Shown piece by piece: positions 44,061 to 53,130 of a stretch of DNA of 54,704 bases. The position numbers were made by a program, and so were the translations under genes. Source of the DNA: Planctomycetaceae bacterium. Lineage in GTDB: Bacteria > Planctomycetota > Planctomycetia > Planctomycetales > Planctomycetaceae. Within the stretch, counting starts at the first letter, position 1. Every line of letters begins with the position of its first letter. The notes beneath the pieces were generated by a model. That model made no database searches, was not told the origin of the DNA, and saw nothing but the letters and a program-made list of their open reading frames with translations. Location: positions 1 to 54,704 of the forward strand of contig JAEUII010000146.1 in NCBI GenBank assembly GCA_016795145.1. The letters are read 5' to 3'.

Positions 44061-45518
44061 TTACTCTGAATCTGATTCATCCGCTGTGTCGTCGATCAGA
44101 CTGCTTGTCATGTTGCCACAAATTGCCACTCGCAGTGACGATTCGTCGTTCTTCGCGATTGGCGTATGAGGCACATCTTCGAAGGTGGCTTTTTCCAGCA
44201 GAAAGTCGACAGCCTTTCGCTCACGCAGCTGAGCTTCCAGGTTTTCGATCATCCCGGACTTTGCCATGCGAGCACGAATGCGTCGCACAGGCTCGCCGCT
44301 CTGGAAAGACATCATCAGCAGTTCGCGATCGATGTCGGACTGCTCACATTCGATGTCTTCCTTCGTTGCGATCTTGTCGAGCACGAAGTGTTCCTTCAGA
44401 GCCTGACGAGTATTCTCGAGAGCGTTCTGTCGGATCTGGCTTTCACGAGCACCGATCTGCTCACGTGTGAACCCGGCCTGAGACATTTCCAGGATCTCGC
44501 GTCGCAGAGCATTTTCGGTCTGCTGACGAACCAGAGATTCCGGCAGGTCCCAGTTCGCTGATTCTGTAATCTTCTCCAGAATCTGTCGGCGTGTTTCCTG
44601 ACGCTGCTGATATTCCAGCTGGCGGACGACGGAGTCACGCAGCATGGAATCAAGCTCTGCTTCATCTGCGGCCCCAAGTCGTTCGCAGAATTCGCTGTCG
44701 ACGACTGGTGGATTGATCGACTGAACTTCCCCGATCTCGAACTTCACGCTGACTGTTTCGCCACGCATTTCAACAACGGGCGACTGGAGGGAAATCGTGA
44801 CAGTGCCTTCGCGGACATCGCCAGAAACCGCCCCAACGAGCAGTCCGGAGAAGTTCTCCAGAACCGCATCCTGGAAGTTCAGGCGAGGCATGACTCGAAC
44901 AGAAACACCCTCGAGTTCACGAAGTGCATTGCCGTTGTGAGTGCAGGTGATATTGCAGACGACGAAATCACCTTCAGCAACCGGGGCTGTTGAAGGAGTG
45001 CGATTGCCGTAAGATTCAAGGAACTGAGCCTTGTAGACCGCGAACTCTTCGTCGGTTGGAGTCCCGGTTGGGCGACGGATGGTGAATCCTGAATAATCCG
45101 GCACTTCAAATTCGGGTCGCACTTCGACCTCGAATTCGTAGGTGAAGTCACCAGCGTCTGGAATCTCCAGGCTGTCGACATCAATCCGAGGCTCGCTGAT
45201 CGGCTCGATTTTGTACTCGTCCGACAACTGCTCCAGGCTGGCCAGCAGAACCTTTTGCTTGATATCCGCGCTGATTTCTGACTTGAATCGCTTTTCCAGC
45301 AGGCCACGTGGAACCTTGCCAGGGCGGAAACCGGGAACCTGAGCCTTCGAGCCCAGTTCGTCCAGTGCGTCATTGCGAATGGTGGCAATGTCGGTTTCGG
45401 AAACCGTGACTTTGACGTGCTTGCGGCAGGAGCCAACGTCCCGGATTTCGACACTCAGAGACATCCGTGCTTCAGTTTCGGCTTCAGCGACTGCCTGTCC
45501 TTCTTCTGAACTCATCAT
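44061..45518 (-). CDS. tig: Trigger factor (ribosome-associated chaperone)
   Basis: Trigger factor binds the ribosome tunnel exit and shields nascent chains. The 485-residue protein has the ribosome-binding signature PGFRPGKVPRGLLEKRF (about residues 61-77) in the N-terminal domain. A central domain in the place of the FKBP-type isomerase follows (VAEGDFVVCNITCTHNGNAL), but the usual FKBP active-site motif is not obvious. The long helical C-terminal chaperone domain runs from about 265 (EFCERLGAADEAELDSMLRD, ending near VDFLLEKATFEDVP). An acidic tail extends past the family's usual end. ATG 45518 has GAGG four bases upstream. Its place before clpP is widespread in bacteria. The tRNA-Gly gene lies 75 bases upstream on the same strand. 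Confidence 0.93.
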   Translation of the reverse strand: MMSSEEGQAVAEAETEARMSLSVEIRDVGSCRKHVKVTVSETDIATIRNDALDELGSKAQVPGFRPGKVPRGLLEKRFKSEISADIKQKVLLASLEQLSDEYKIEPISEPRIDVDSLEIPDAGDFTYEFEVEVRPEFEVPDYSGFTIRRPTGTPTDEEFAVYKAQFLESYGNRTPSTAPVAEGDFVVCNITCTHNGNALRELEGVSVRVMPRLNFQDAVLENFSGLLVGAVSGDVREGTVTISLQSPVVEMRGETVSVKFEIGEVQSINPPVVDSEFCERLGAADEAELDSMLRDSVVRQLEYQQRQETRRQILEKITESANWDLPESLVRQQTENALRREILEMSQAGFTREQIGARESQIRQNALENTRQALKEHFVLDKIATKEDIECEQSDIDRELLMMSFQSGEPVRRIRARMAKSGMIENLEAQLRERKAVDFLLEKATFEDVPHTPIAKNDESSLRVAICGNMTSSLIDDTADESDSE

Positions 45519-45593
45519 GAACCTCTTACCAAATCACTCTAGGGCTTTGCCTCAACCGGACGGGCCCTACCGCACCAGAAGGCAATAAAAAAG

Positions 45594-45666
45594 AGCGGGT
45601 GAAGGGACTCGAACCCTCGACAACCACGTTGGCAACGTGGTGCTCTACCAACTGAGCTACACCCGC
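45594..45666 (-). tRNA. tRNA-Gly (GCC)
   Basis: On the minus strand a 73-nt cloverleaf can be read. The acceptor stem GCGGGTG/CACCCGC, D arm GCTC-AGTTGGTA-GAGC, anticodon stem CCACG/CGTGG with loop TTGCCAA (anticodon GCC), and T arm with TTCGAGT are all present. The discriminator base is U and CCA is not encoded. A CTCTTTTTTATT tract follows directly and may end a short transcript before tig. Confidence 0.97.
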
Positions 45667-45697
45667 ATGCGGTGCTTCCAGACGGAAACACGATCAA

Positions 45698-45703
45698 ATT
45701 GTA
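45698..45703 (-). promoter_or_regulatory. Possible -10 element for tRNA-Gly
   Basis: The minus strand reads TACAAT 32 bases before the mature tRNA 5' end. A GCTGTG/CTGTGG sequence lies 16-17 bases further up, a poor -35. The position fits a tRNA promoter, but the -35 match is weak. Confidence 0.35.
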
Positions 45704-45975
45704 GCGAAACCTGCGTTTTCCACAGCCTTTTGGAAAGGATTCCTGCGAAATAGCACGTTTCGAGAACGCTGAACGTGACACAGACCCAAAGTCATCAGGC
45801 CCGGTTCACGAAAAAACGTTCGGGCCGGGATTATGCGGCTTTCCAAACGCTCGTCAACACTTTCGGCGTTTTTTTGCCCTCACTTTCCTCCTGTGTCTCC
45901 CCTTTTCTCCTTTCTGTCCGGTGGAATTCGGCTGAAGCTGCCATTTCTGCGACTCCGGCCGACAGCCGCTGGCTG
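45704..45975. other. Spacer without recognised features
   Basis: Apart from an imperfect GC-rich hairpin (GGCCCG...CGGGCC, about 45798-45825) I see no gene or repeat here. A run of T-rich and C-rich sequence at 45870-45920 is not coding. Confidence 0.4.
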
Positions 45976-46167
45976 CTAAAAGATCCACCAAACAAGAATT
46001 CCGACTCCGAACCAAAAGACCGCACTGACACCAATCACCAGGCAGCCCGATGGTTCCTGCTCTCGAAGTCCGAAGGCCTTAGTGAACGTCATCCCCGGAA
46101 TATGAAAGACCAGATTGAACAGGATCTCGGCGAAAACACGGAAAATGATCTCAAAAAACCAACCCAT
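45976..46167 (-). CDS. Small two-helix membrane protein
   Basis: A 63-residue protein with two hydrophobic segments (WFFEIIFRVFAEILFNLVF and the C-terminal LVIGVSAVFWFGVGILVWWI) joined by a short basic/acidic loop (TKAFGLREQEPS). I choose ATG 46167 because GGAG lies six bases upstream. A GTG at 46188 also exists and overlaps the stop codon of the preceding kinase gene as TAGTG. Either way it is coupled to the kinase and may be its membrane partner. The family is unknown. Confidence 0.65.
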   Translation of the reverse strand: MGWFFEIIFRVFAEILFNLVFHIPGMTFTKAFGLREQEPSGCLVIGVSAVFWFGVGILVWWIF

Positions 46168-46187
46168 CCGCTTCTCCGCGATGGTCA

Positions 46188-47501
46188 CTAACTCGGACGC
46201 ATTACGATTCGTGTCGTGCCGTCCGGGACAACGGGACTGTCTTCATTAATGCTGCGGCTGATGTTGGATTCCAGCTCGGCAATCCACCGCCGCAGTTCCA
46301 GGCCATATTCGTCCGCCATGTCACTCTTCACGAGATCACGCAGGAATCCGGCGGCTCCGTCATCCGACAGCTCCGCATCTTCCGCGGTGCTGAATCGTTT
46401 GCGAGGATCCGGATGCACGAGTCCTCGAAGAAGCCGAATCAGCGATTCGCTGAACTGAAACTCTTCCATCGGCAGCAGGCCGGGAAGCCGCTCGAGTATC
46501 CCCATTTTGGCCTGAACGAGCTGATCAAAGTTCATACCGGCAAATGGTCGTGATCCGGACAGCATTTCAATCAGCATATAACCAAGACTTGCAAGGTCCG
46601 ACTGCGCTGTGGCTCGCTGACCGGTCAGGATTTCCGGTGCGGCATATTCCAGAGTGCACGGCTGGCCTTCCGGCGGTCGTCCAATCCAGTACGCCGAACC
46701 AATATCAATAATCTTCACCTGCCCCGTGCGTTTCACCATCACGTTGGATGGCTTCAGGTCGCAGTGAATCACGCCGCCTCGATGCAGCGCGGCAATCCCT
46801 TCCAGGCATTCGCGAAGGATCGCGACGGCCATTCCCGGCTTCAAACGGCAATCCACTTCGCCCGTCGTGATGACTCGTTCGTTGATGCTGGCCCAGCGAC
46901 GTTCCGTCACGGCATCCTGAACAATCGCCAGAACATCACGCCGCAAAATATGGAGCAGATCGAAGCCATCAATCCACTCCATCTCAAGCACATAGATTCC
47001 ATGATCTAACTGGAACGAATGCACCGAGACCAGGTGGTCCACCTGAATTCGCGCGACCACCGCGGAGACTTCCGCGACACGATGCATCTCGCGGTCATAC
47101 CGCGCGCGAGATTCAAAAGCGCCGGGGGAAAAGAACTTGAGGGCGACCGGAATGCTGAACGCCGCGGCGCCTCGACGCTCGGCCAGCATCACGCTTCCCT
47201 GCCCCCCGGTCCCCAGTCGCTTCAGGAATGATCGCTCTGATGTCCACTTAATCCCTGGTCGCTGAAGCAGCGCAGCGTAGGTGCTCTGTAGTTCCGCAAC
47301 GTCCGAGCCCGGCTCTGTCGTGGAAAAGGCACCTTCAGTCACAAGCGATCTCTGTGTACAAGTGTTTATTTGGAATGGAGTGGGTCCGGGTTCGCAGTCT
47401 ATGCCTTTTGCTGAATCTTGGCGCGGTCGTTTTCCCAGGAAATGCTGTTTGCAAGATTCCACTTGCAGGTTGATTGGGGTTCTCCCGCCGCTTTTTTGCA
47501 T
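46188..47501 (-). CDS. Serine/threonine-kinase-like protein with variant catalytic motifs
   Basis: A protein of up to 437 residues with a kinase fold from about residue 90: glycine loop LGTGGQGSVML, K122 in VALKFF, and E138 in the C helix. The catalytic loop reads HCDLKPSN (246-253), with Cys replacing the usual Arg of HRD, and the metal-binding motif is DIG (266-268), not DFG. An unusually long insert lies before the catalytic loop. YAAPEILTG and SDLASLGYMLIEMLSGSRPF follow. Catalytic Asp and Lys are kept, so it may be active without activation-loop control, since non-RD kinases usually lack it. No membrane segment is seen. The first ~55 residues look unlike a domain, so the true start may be later. 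The coupled small gene downstream encodes a membrane protein. Confidence 0.85.
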   Translation of the reverse strand: MQKSGGRTPINLQVESCKQHFLGKRPRQDSAKGIDCEPGPTPFQINTCTQRSLVTEGAFSTTEPGSDVAELQSTYAALLQRPGIKWTSERSFLKRLGTGGQGSVMLAERRGAAAFSIPVALKFFSPGAFESRARYDREMHRVAEVSAVVARIQVDHLVSVHSFQLDHGIYVLEMEWIDGFDLLHILRRDVLAIVQDAVTERRWASINERVITTGEVDCRLKPGMAVAILRECLEGIAALHRGGVIHCDLKPSNVMVKRTGQVKIIDIGSAYWIGRPPEGQPCTLEYAAPEILTGQRATAQSDLASLGYMLIEMLSGSRPFAGMNFDQLVQAKMGILERLPGLLPMEEFQFSESLIRLLRGLVHPDPRKRFSTAEDAELSDDGAAGFLRDLVKSDMADEYGLELRRWIAELESNISRSINEDSPVVPDGTTRIVMRPS

Positions 47502-47729
47502 TCGGGAGATTGAGAACTGCTTTACCCGGACTGATCATTTCCAGAGTTCTCTTTGGAAAAGTCCCTGCAGACCGTGCAGAATCCCTGTATTCGTCACATT
47601 TCCCGCCAAGTTCAGTCCGGCCGCTTGGAAACTTGTTGTCGAAATTCGACACCTGAGCAAACTTTGCGTCAAGCTGCGGCATTGTTCCGCCGAGCGGCAC
47701 GGATACCCCCCTCCAGGAAGACACTTCCA

Positions 47730-48485
47730 ATGAAAAACCTGCTGATGACTTTGACTGTGGCTTTGGCGCTGGGAGCGGCGGCTGAAGCGGGCGACAAAAA
47801 TGGCTGTGCTCCACAGCCCGCAAAATGCAATCCCTGCGCGTCAGTTCGCTGGTACAAGGCAAAAGACGGTACCTACCGTGAAATGATGCCGTACGCAAAG
47901 GCTCTGAGCCGCGCAGAAGATGCAGACGATATGGAGCCCGTCCTGAAGAAAACTCAGGAAGAATTGACTGCATCAAAGGCCGCGACTGAAGCAGCCAACG
48001 CCGCAACGGCTTCCGTTCAGGCCGAGCTGGCCAAAGTGAAGGCCGACATGGAAGCTCAGATCGCAGAACTTCGTAAGCAGCTGGATGCAGAGAAGCAGGT
48101 CGCTGCCAGCCAGAAGGATCGAGCTGACAAGGCAGAAGCAGCTCACAAGCTGTGCATCGAACAGGTTGCAACGCTGCGTGACGAAGCAAAGAAGAACGAA
48201 GAGACTCTTGCTGGCGTGCGAACCGAACTGAAGTCCATGACTTCGGAACGCGATACGCTGAAGGCTGAGAAGGACGAACTCGAGAAGAAGCTTGCTGATG
48301 CCAGCTCTGCCCTGAAGAACTCTCAGGATGAAGTGACAAAGCTGAAGCAGGAAGCGGCTGAATCCAAGAAGGCTCAGATCGAAGCAGAGAAGAAGGCTGC
48401 TGAAGAGCCAAAGCCGGAAGACAAGCCGGCTGAAGAGCCAAAGCCTGCTGACGGCGGCGAAGCTCCTCCAGCTGAGAACAAATAG
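47730..48485 (+). CDS. Exported coiled-coil protein
   Basis: The 251-residue product has a signal peptide (MKNLLMTLTVALALGAAAEA). Next comes a short cysteine-containing part (NGCAPQPAKCNPCASVRWY), which could form disulphides. One long coiled coil (about residues 75-225) is rich in Ala, Lys and Glu, followed by a Pro/Glu tail of repeated EEPKPxDxPA units. I start at ATG 47730 after AGGAAG, not at the upstream frame opening. It is probably a periplasmic structural or scaffold protein. It is divergent from the variant kinase gene and followed by a strong terminator. Confidence 0.82.
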   Translation: MKNLLMTLTVALALGAAAEAGDKNGCAPQPAKCNPCASVRWYKAKDGTYREMMPYAKALSRAEDADDMEPVLKKTQEELTASKAATEAANAATASVQAELAKVKADMEAQIAELRKQLDAEKQVAASQKDRADKAEAAHKLCIEQVATLRDEAKKNEETLAGVRTELKSMTSERDTLKAEKDELEKKLADASSALKNSQDEVTKLKQEAAESKKAQIEAEKKAAEEPKPEDKPAEEPKPADGGEAPPAENK

Positions 48486-48510
48486 TCTCAGCGAAGTACT
48501 TAGACAAGAA

Positions 48511-48541
48511 AAGCCCGAGCATCACTGCTCGGGCTTTTTTG
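48511..48541 (+). terminator. Rho-independent terminator after the coiled-coil gene
   Basis: A perfect 11-bp stem AAGCCCGAGCA/TGCTCGGGCTT with loop TCAC runs into TTTTT. It begins 26 bases after the stop codon. Confidence 0.93.
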
Positions 48542-48697
48542 TTTGTTGCTCTCGACATGGATTGATGTCAGCACGACGGTGTAGGAGCCTTGTACTTTGG
48601 ATCTTTAGCAAGATCCACTACTGCCCAAAGCACGTTTCCTGCTTCCAACCCGAACTCTCTGTCTTGAAGACGCACTGGTGCCAGTCCTGTCGGCCGA

Positions 48698-49642
48698 TCA
48701 GTAAGCGATGCCCAGTCCAAGGACGAAGCCCGCCAGACCGAGGTCTGCCTCCGGATGTTCGTCAACAGGGTCGATCGCATATCCGCCCCATCGCTGCAGT
48801 TCCGCACCGACAGACGGTGTTACTTCGAACCGGCCCAGCATGACTGGGTGTTCGTAACCAAGTCCAAGCTCCATCTGCTCACGCGAAGCAAGCTGGGAGT
48901 CTCTGAAGGCAAAAGCGTTTGTGTCGTGAACCGCTTCTCCGGAGAGGATTGCGAACTTCGCACGACCGTAAACGTTGCCTCCCGTGAAGACCTTTGCGGA
49001 CGCCTTTGTGCCAAGTGCGATGCCGATACCATGGAAATTGTTCAAGTTGGTCGGACCGTTCAGGAAGTAGTCAGCTTCGTTGTAGCGAAGTCCACCACTG
49101 AACTCGAGATTCGATGTCTTTGTGAGCTGGATTTGTTTGAACAGTTCGAAGTCGACGTTGTAGGCACTTAGTCCTGTTCGGCCGGTTCCGCCCGCGTCGT
49201 TGGCGAACTCGTCAAACTCAAAATAGATGGTTCGAAAGCCGAGCTTCTGGGCATTCACGTATCCAAGGGTAAAGCGCGGAGCGGCTTCGAAGTCAAACGC
49301 ACTGCGACGGTTTCCGAGGTCGGAGTTGTATCGCAGAAACAGCAACTCTGCTCCACCAATGATGTGACCACACTTCTCGATGCCAAACAGAGACGACACA
49401 CCCACCATCGAAGACGAAAAGGACTCCTGCTCCGCTGGAGCTTCAAATGCGGGTCCCGCTTCAGGAGTAGAAATGGAGGAGCCCTGCTCCGCCGCCAAAG
49501 CTTCTGTCGTTTCCTGAGCCACAGCGAAGAGCGGTGTCTCATCATGCGAGCTGAACAGACTGATGGTCTCTTCAGCGACGACCGTTGTTGAGAAGGCGGC
49601 TGCAAGTGCAAACGCAAAAAGCCGCAATGACAGCTTCACCAT
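48698..49642 (-). CDS. Outer-membrane beta-barrel protein
   Basis: A 314-residue exported protein. The signal peptide is MVKLSLRLFAFALAAAFSTTVVA. A low-complexity linker to about residue 75 is followed by alternating amphipathic strands (GGAELLFLRYNSDL, FTLGYVNAQKLGFRTIYFEF, FGGLRY-like strand pairs). The terminal aromatic residue (LGLGIAY) is typical of barrel proteins inserted by the BAM machinery. ATG 49642 has AGGAG six bases upstream. The exact family is not recognised; it may be a porin-like or structural barrel. The neighbouring exported coiled-coil gene is convergent with it. Confidence 0.75.
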   Translation of the reverse strand: MVKLSLRLFAFALAAAFSTTVVAEETISLFSSHDETPLFAVAQETTEALAAEQGSSISTPEAGPAFEAPAEQESFSSSMVGVSSLFGIEKCGHIIGGAELLFLRYNSDLGNRRSAFDFEAAPRFTLGYVNAQKLGFRTIYFEFDEFANDAGGTGRTGLSAYNVDFELFKQIQLTKTSNLEFSGGLRYNEADYFLNGPTNLNNFHGIGIALGTKASAKVFTGGNVYGRAKFAILSGEAVHDTNAFAFRDSQLASREQMELGLGYEHPVMLGRFEVTPSVGAELQRWGGYAIDPVDEHPEADLGLAGFVLGLGIAY

Positions 49643-50012
49643 AGAGAACTCCTTTCCCGACCTGTTTGAATCGCAATCCCTGTGCCTGAGCCGGGGCACG
49701 GTGATTCACAAGCCGAAAGTTCTCCGACATGTCTGCGCGCCGTTTCCCTGGCCGAACTCAGGTTGCATCGGCTGGGTGAAAACACCCAGGCGATGATTTC
49801 GGAGCACGGGGGAATAACCCGTAGTACGGCTCGGAGTCCCATCTTCCGCGAACTCGCCGTCACTCGCTCAGGCGGCACAATCAGGACAGGCGGGCCAGGC
49901 AGACTTGAGCGACCTATCGTCAAACTGGATGTCGGCCTGTGATACCTGACGGGTTTGGGGAAATTGAGCGGAGAGCCGACCGGGTTTCGGGACGCTGCTA
50001 CAGCTTCAGCTT
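49643..50012. promoter_or_regulatory. Upstream region of the barrel gene
   Basis: 370 bases without a gene, presumably holding the promoter of the leftward barrel gene. A clean hairpin, CTGGGTG-AAAA-CACCCAG (49772-49789), lies about 130 bases upstream of the start codon. No T-tract follows on either strand, so it is not a terminator. Confidence 0.45.
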
Positions 50013-51650
50013 CTACTTCTGCTTCTTTAGGTTCAGGCGATGCACTTCGGTGCCGATGCCCCAGACAATGTGCTCATCGTCTGTGTGCAGGATGCGAATC
50101 TTGTTGACCGCATTTCCCATCGACACTTTCTGCCAGGACTTTCCTCCGTCGCGAGTTTCAAAACCGCCTGGCATCGCTCCGACCCAGCCCGTGTTCTCAT
50201 CAAGGAACGCCACGCCAAATTCTCTGACGCGGGCATCCTGGACCAGGGGAAGTTCGAGCCACGTCTTTCCGCCGTCCGTCGTCTTCGCAACAAAACGATC
50301 CTTCACTTCCATGTCCGGGTTGTAGGACTGAATGGTGACGTAACCCACTTCGCGGCTTGGGAACGACATCTTCCATGTCAGCTCAAACGGTCGAGCAGAC
50401 TGATAAACGCTGGCCCACGTTTTTCCGCCGTCTTCCGTGCGAAGGATCAGGGCATTCGACTGCGAAACATCCGCGTTGCTCGCCGAGGCAATAAACCCCT
50501 CACGTCGATTCCAGAAGTGCACATCAAAGGCCATCGCTGCATTTTTCGGCAGGTCGACCGACTGCCAGGTAGCTCCCATATCGTCCGAAACAATCATCGC
50601 AACCGGTCCACCAACTCGACCGACGCCAATGATGCGAGTGTGCTGATCCAGCTTGCCAGCATTAATGAAGTCTTCGCGCACAACCTGAAGCGCGCACAGT
50701 CCGACAACTTGATCCGCAGTGACGGAAGCGACCGGCGTCCAGGTGTCTCCGCCATCTGTGGTCTGATAAAGAGGAGTGGTATCTGTAACGCCGGGGAAAT
50801 ATCCCGGTCCGATGTTGCCGGCGAACCCCGTCTTCTCATCCACAAAGGCGATGCATCGAAAGTATGTTCCGGCCTGATGGAAAACCTGCTTCCACGAATC
50901 GCCGCCGTCTGTGGTTCTGAAGATCTTTCCTGCACCATTGACGTACCAGCCAAGCTGCGGATTCACAAAGTAGATGTCGTCCTGCTTTCCTCGATAGGCT
51001 TCCGTGGGCAACTTCTTCCATGCGGTCGTCGAGGCCTCAGTTGCCGGTGTTTCATCAACGCGTTTCAACACGGCGGACTGTCGGCTGGTCAGTAGCCAGG
51101 AATCCACAGCGGGCACATCATTCTGTCCGCCGCTTGTCGTCGCCACCTTTGAAGGCCCGGCGAGGATCTCAAATTCAATCGAAGGAGCCGACGCGTCAGC
51201 CCCGGAGTTTCGAAGTCGATACCGGCTGAGAAGGCTCTGCCCCTGCACGGAGAACTGGCTCACGATCGTGTTACCCAGCAGAGTCGTGTCGATCACGATG
51301 CTGTTCTTTTCATCGATCACAAACTGCCCCGGTTGATCCTTGCTGGCGACCAGCTCATATGGCCGTTTGCTTTCACCCTGAGGACCGCTGTAAACAATCT
51401 GCCATTGCCACCGACCAGGTTCTGTCAGCGGTCGCACCGTGAGTTCCATCTGGAATGTCGACGTCTGTCCCTTCAGGCTCGTTGCTTCGACCTCGCCACG
51501 CCACGTTCCGAACCACTCGACAGGAAGTCGGTTCTCCGATTTTGTGGCCGCATTGATCGTCGGGGCTTCGGGTTCCTGAGCACTCAGAGAGGTCCCCGAA
51601 ATCAAACAGACGCAAAGGCAAACCGTCAGACTCATCACGCAGCGAAACAT
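50013..51650 (-). CDS. Exported Asp-box (Ycf48-like) beta-propeller protein
   Basis: The 545-residue product has a signal peptide (MFRCVMSLTVCLCVCLISG, cleavage after LSA). Its N-terminal ~170 residues form an unassigned beta-rich domain (WFGTWRGEVEATS). A propeller follows with six Asp-boxes of the form S/T-x-D-x-G-x-x-W: TTDGGDSW, TTDGGDTW, SDDMGATW, TEDGGKTW, TTDGGKTW and TRDGGKSW. The layout resembles Ycf48/photosystem II stability factor and sialidase-like propellers, but here it is a secreted protein of unknown role. ATG 51650 with GAGG seven bases upstream is preferred to the TTG at 51656. It stands alone. Confidence 0.88.
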   Translation of the reverse strand: MFRCVMSLTVCLCVCLISGTSLSAQEPEAPTINAATKSENRLPVEWFGTWRGEVEATSLKGQTSTFQMELTVRPLTEPGRWQWQIVYSGPQGESKRPYELVASKDQPGQFVIDEKNSIVIDTTLLGNTIVSQFSVQGQSLLSRYRLRNSGADASAPSIEFEILAGPSKVATTSGGQNDVPAVDSWLLTSRQSAVLKRVDETPATEASTTAWKKLPTEAYRGKQDDIYFVNPQLGWYVNGAGKIFRTTDGGDSWKQVFHQAGTYFRCIAFVDEKTGFAGNIGPGYFPGVTDTTPLYQTTDGGDTWTPVASVTADQVVGLCALQVVREDFINAGKLDQHTRIIGVGRVGGPVAMIVSDDMGATWQSVDLPKNAAMAFDVHFWNRREGFIASASNADVSQSNALILRTEDGGKTWASVYQSARPFELTWKMSFPSREVGYVTIQSYNPDMEVKDRFVAKTTDGGKTWLELPLVQDARVREFGVAFLDENTGWVGAMPGGFETRDGGKSWQKVSMGNAVNKIRILHTDDEHIVWGIGTEVHRLNLKKQK

Positions 51651-52092
51651 CGACAATCCTCAACCATCCTCAATCAGACAAACCGGCGTTTCAATCAGAC
51701 AAACTGGGGTGCAAAGCCATCCGCCGAACTCATGCCTCGCAAGGTTGCCGGCTGACTTACTGACCGTGATGAGATCTTAGAATCTTAACAAAGGAGGAAA
51801 AGGCGAGCAGTTGCTTCATCCGGGTTAAACAAAACTCCCCGGCGAGCGGGATGCGTCAACTTCCCGGTGCTGCGTCGATCTGTGTCCATCCACGTTCATC
51901 CCCGGTTGCCGACCTCAACATCCGAAGGACCACATCACGTACCGGAGCGTTGACACACTCCGCTCGCCGAACAGCACAGAAAGCAGAGGTAGAAGACAGA
52001 GAGAACTCGCATCAACACCCTTTACGGCGTTCATTTTCCGTCCCCCATTTTCTGTCTGCAATCCACTCCGTCAGCGGTCACTGTGGATGGCG
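51651..52092. other. Spacer without recognised features
   Basis: About 440 bases between two leftward genes. An AAAGGAGG at 51789-51796 looks like a ribosome binding site but leads only to a five-codon frame. I see no repeat or gene. Confidence 0.4.
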
Positions 52093-53130
52093 CTATTTTG
52101 TGGCGGGACGACCTGCAGGGCGCTGCGGAGCCGGGCAGCAGTCGACCGGGCAAACATCATGGTTCGGCCCGAACAGTCCAACGCACTCACGAGGCGCGTG
52201 CTGCAGGCGTTCCTGAATCAGTTTGCGGATCATCGAAACGAAGACCGGATGATGGCCCGGAGTTCTCGCGCGAGACATCGTCAGGCCCAGCTCATCGCAC
52301 AGGTGCTTCGCGGCGTCATCAAGGTCGTAGAGCACTTCCATGTGATCGGACAGGAAGCCAACCGGGCAAATTACGACCGCGGACGTGCCCTGCTCTTTCT
52401 GTTCCTTCAGGTAGTCCAGAATGTCCGGTTCCAGCCACGGATCTTCAGGCCGACCGCTGCGGCTTTGGTAGACCAGTTCCCACTGAGAATCCGGGAGACT
52501 CAGTCGCTCGGCCACCAGTCGACAGGTTTCGCGCAGCTGTTTCACGTAGTCCGACGTGTTGGCCATGCTCATCGGAATACTGTGAGCCGTGAAGATCACG
52601 CGAGGCTCGGTTCCTGCTGCGTGCTCACCGATCGCTGCGGCGACGTTTTCGGACACAACGTGAATGAAGTCAGGATGGTTGTAGAAGACTCGAATCTTGT
52701 CGACTTCCAGCCCCGCGAGTTCCGGATCCTGAAGCGCTGCAATGATGTTCTCGCGATACTGTCGGCAGCCGGAATAACAGCTGAATCCCGAGGTGACCCA
52801 GGTCAGAATTCGCTGCACACCATCCTTCTTCATCTGCTTCAGAGTGTCAGGAAGCAGCGGATGCCAGTTGCGATTTCCCCAGTACACTGGCAGCGTGACG
52901 CCATGAGCCGTCAGTTCCTGCTTCAGTGCGGCAATCAGATCACGGCACTGCTGATTGATCGGGCTGATCCCGTCGAAATGATAATAGTGCTCGGCAACTT
53001 CCAGCAGACGTTCGCGAGGAACCGGCTTGCCTCGCAGCACATTCTCCAGAAACGGGATGACGTCTTCACGCTTCTCCGGTCCGCCAAAGGACAGAAAGAG
53101 AATGGCGTCGTAGCGTGAATCAGTGCTCAT
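52093..53130 (-). CDS. hemH: Ferrochelatase (class I), possibly coproporphyrin type
   Basis: Ferrochelatase inserts Fe2+ into a porphyrin in the last steps of heme synthesis. The 345-residue protein shows the metal-site histidine H183 (IFTAHSIP), E265 in VGFLSDHMEVLYDLD, and SGFSCYSGCRQYREN lining the porphyrin pocket. Four cysteines near the C-terminus (C316, C327, C331, C332, in CPVDCCPA) plus C118/C122 could ligate a [2Fe-2S] cluster, as reported for some actinobacterial enzymes. Sequence alone does not tell whether the substrate is protoporphyrin or coproporphyrin. The start ATG overlaps the stop of the upstream regulator gene as ATGA, so the two are translated together. Confidence 0.94.
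   Translation of the reverse strand: MSTDSRYDAILFLSFGGPEKREDVIPFLENVLRGKPVPRERLLEVAEHYYHFDGISPINQQCRDLIAALKQELTAHGVTLPVYWGNRNWHPLLPDTLKQMKKDGVQRILTWVTSGFSCYSGCRQYRENIIAALQDPELAGLEVDKIRVFYNHPDFIHVVSENVAAAIGEHAAGTEPRVIFTAHSIPMSMANTSDYVKQLRETCRLVAERLSLPDSQWELVYQSRSGRPEDPWLEPDILDYLKEQKEQGTSAVVICPVGFLSDHMEVLYDLDDAAKHLCDELGLTMSRARTPGHHPVFVSMIRKLIQERLQHAPRECVGLFGPNHDVCPVDCCPAPQRPAGRPATK

Noticed and set aside
45798..45825. Terminator for the small membrane-protein gene
   Set aside because: The stem is only six base pairs with a long loop, and no T-tract follows the stem.
47335..48558. 407-codon open frame on the minus strand
   Set aside because: Antisense to the exported coiled-coil gene, whose Ala/Glu/Lys repeats mirror as Leu/Ser/Gln-rich nonsense; it also covers the terminator at 48511.
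50040..51095. 351-codon open frame on the + strand
   Set aside because: Antisense to the Asp-box protein, with no start context and no motif.
51789..51796. AAAGGAGG ribosome binding site
   Set aside because: The only start codon nearby opens a five-codon frame, so it is probably chance.
52087..53118. 343-codon open frame on the + strand
   Set aside because: Antisense to hemH over its whole length; the ferrochelatase motifs are unmistakable on the other strand.
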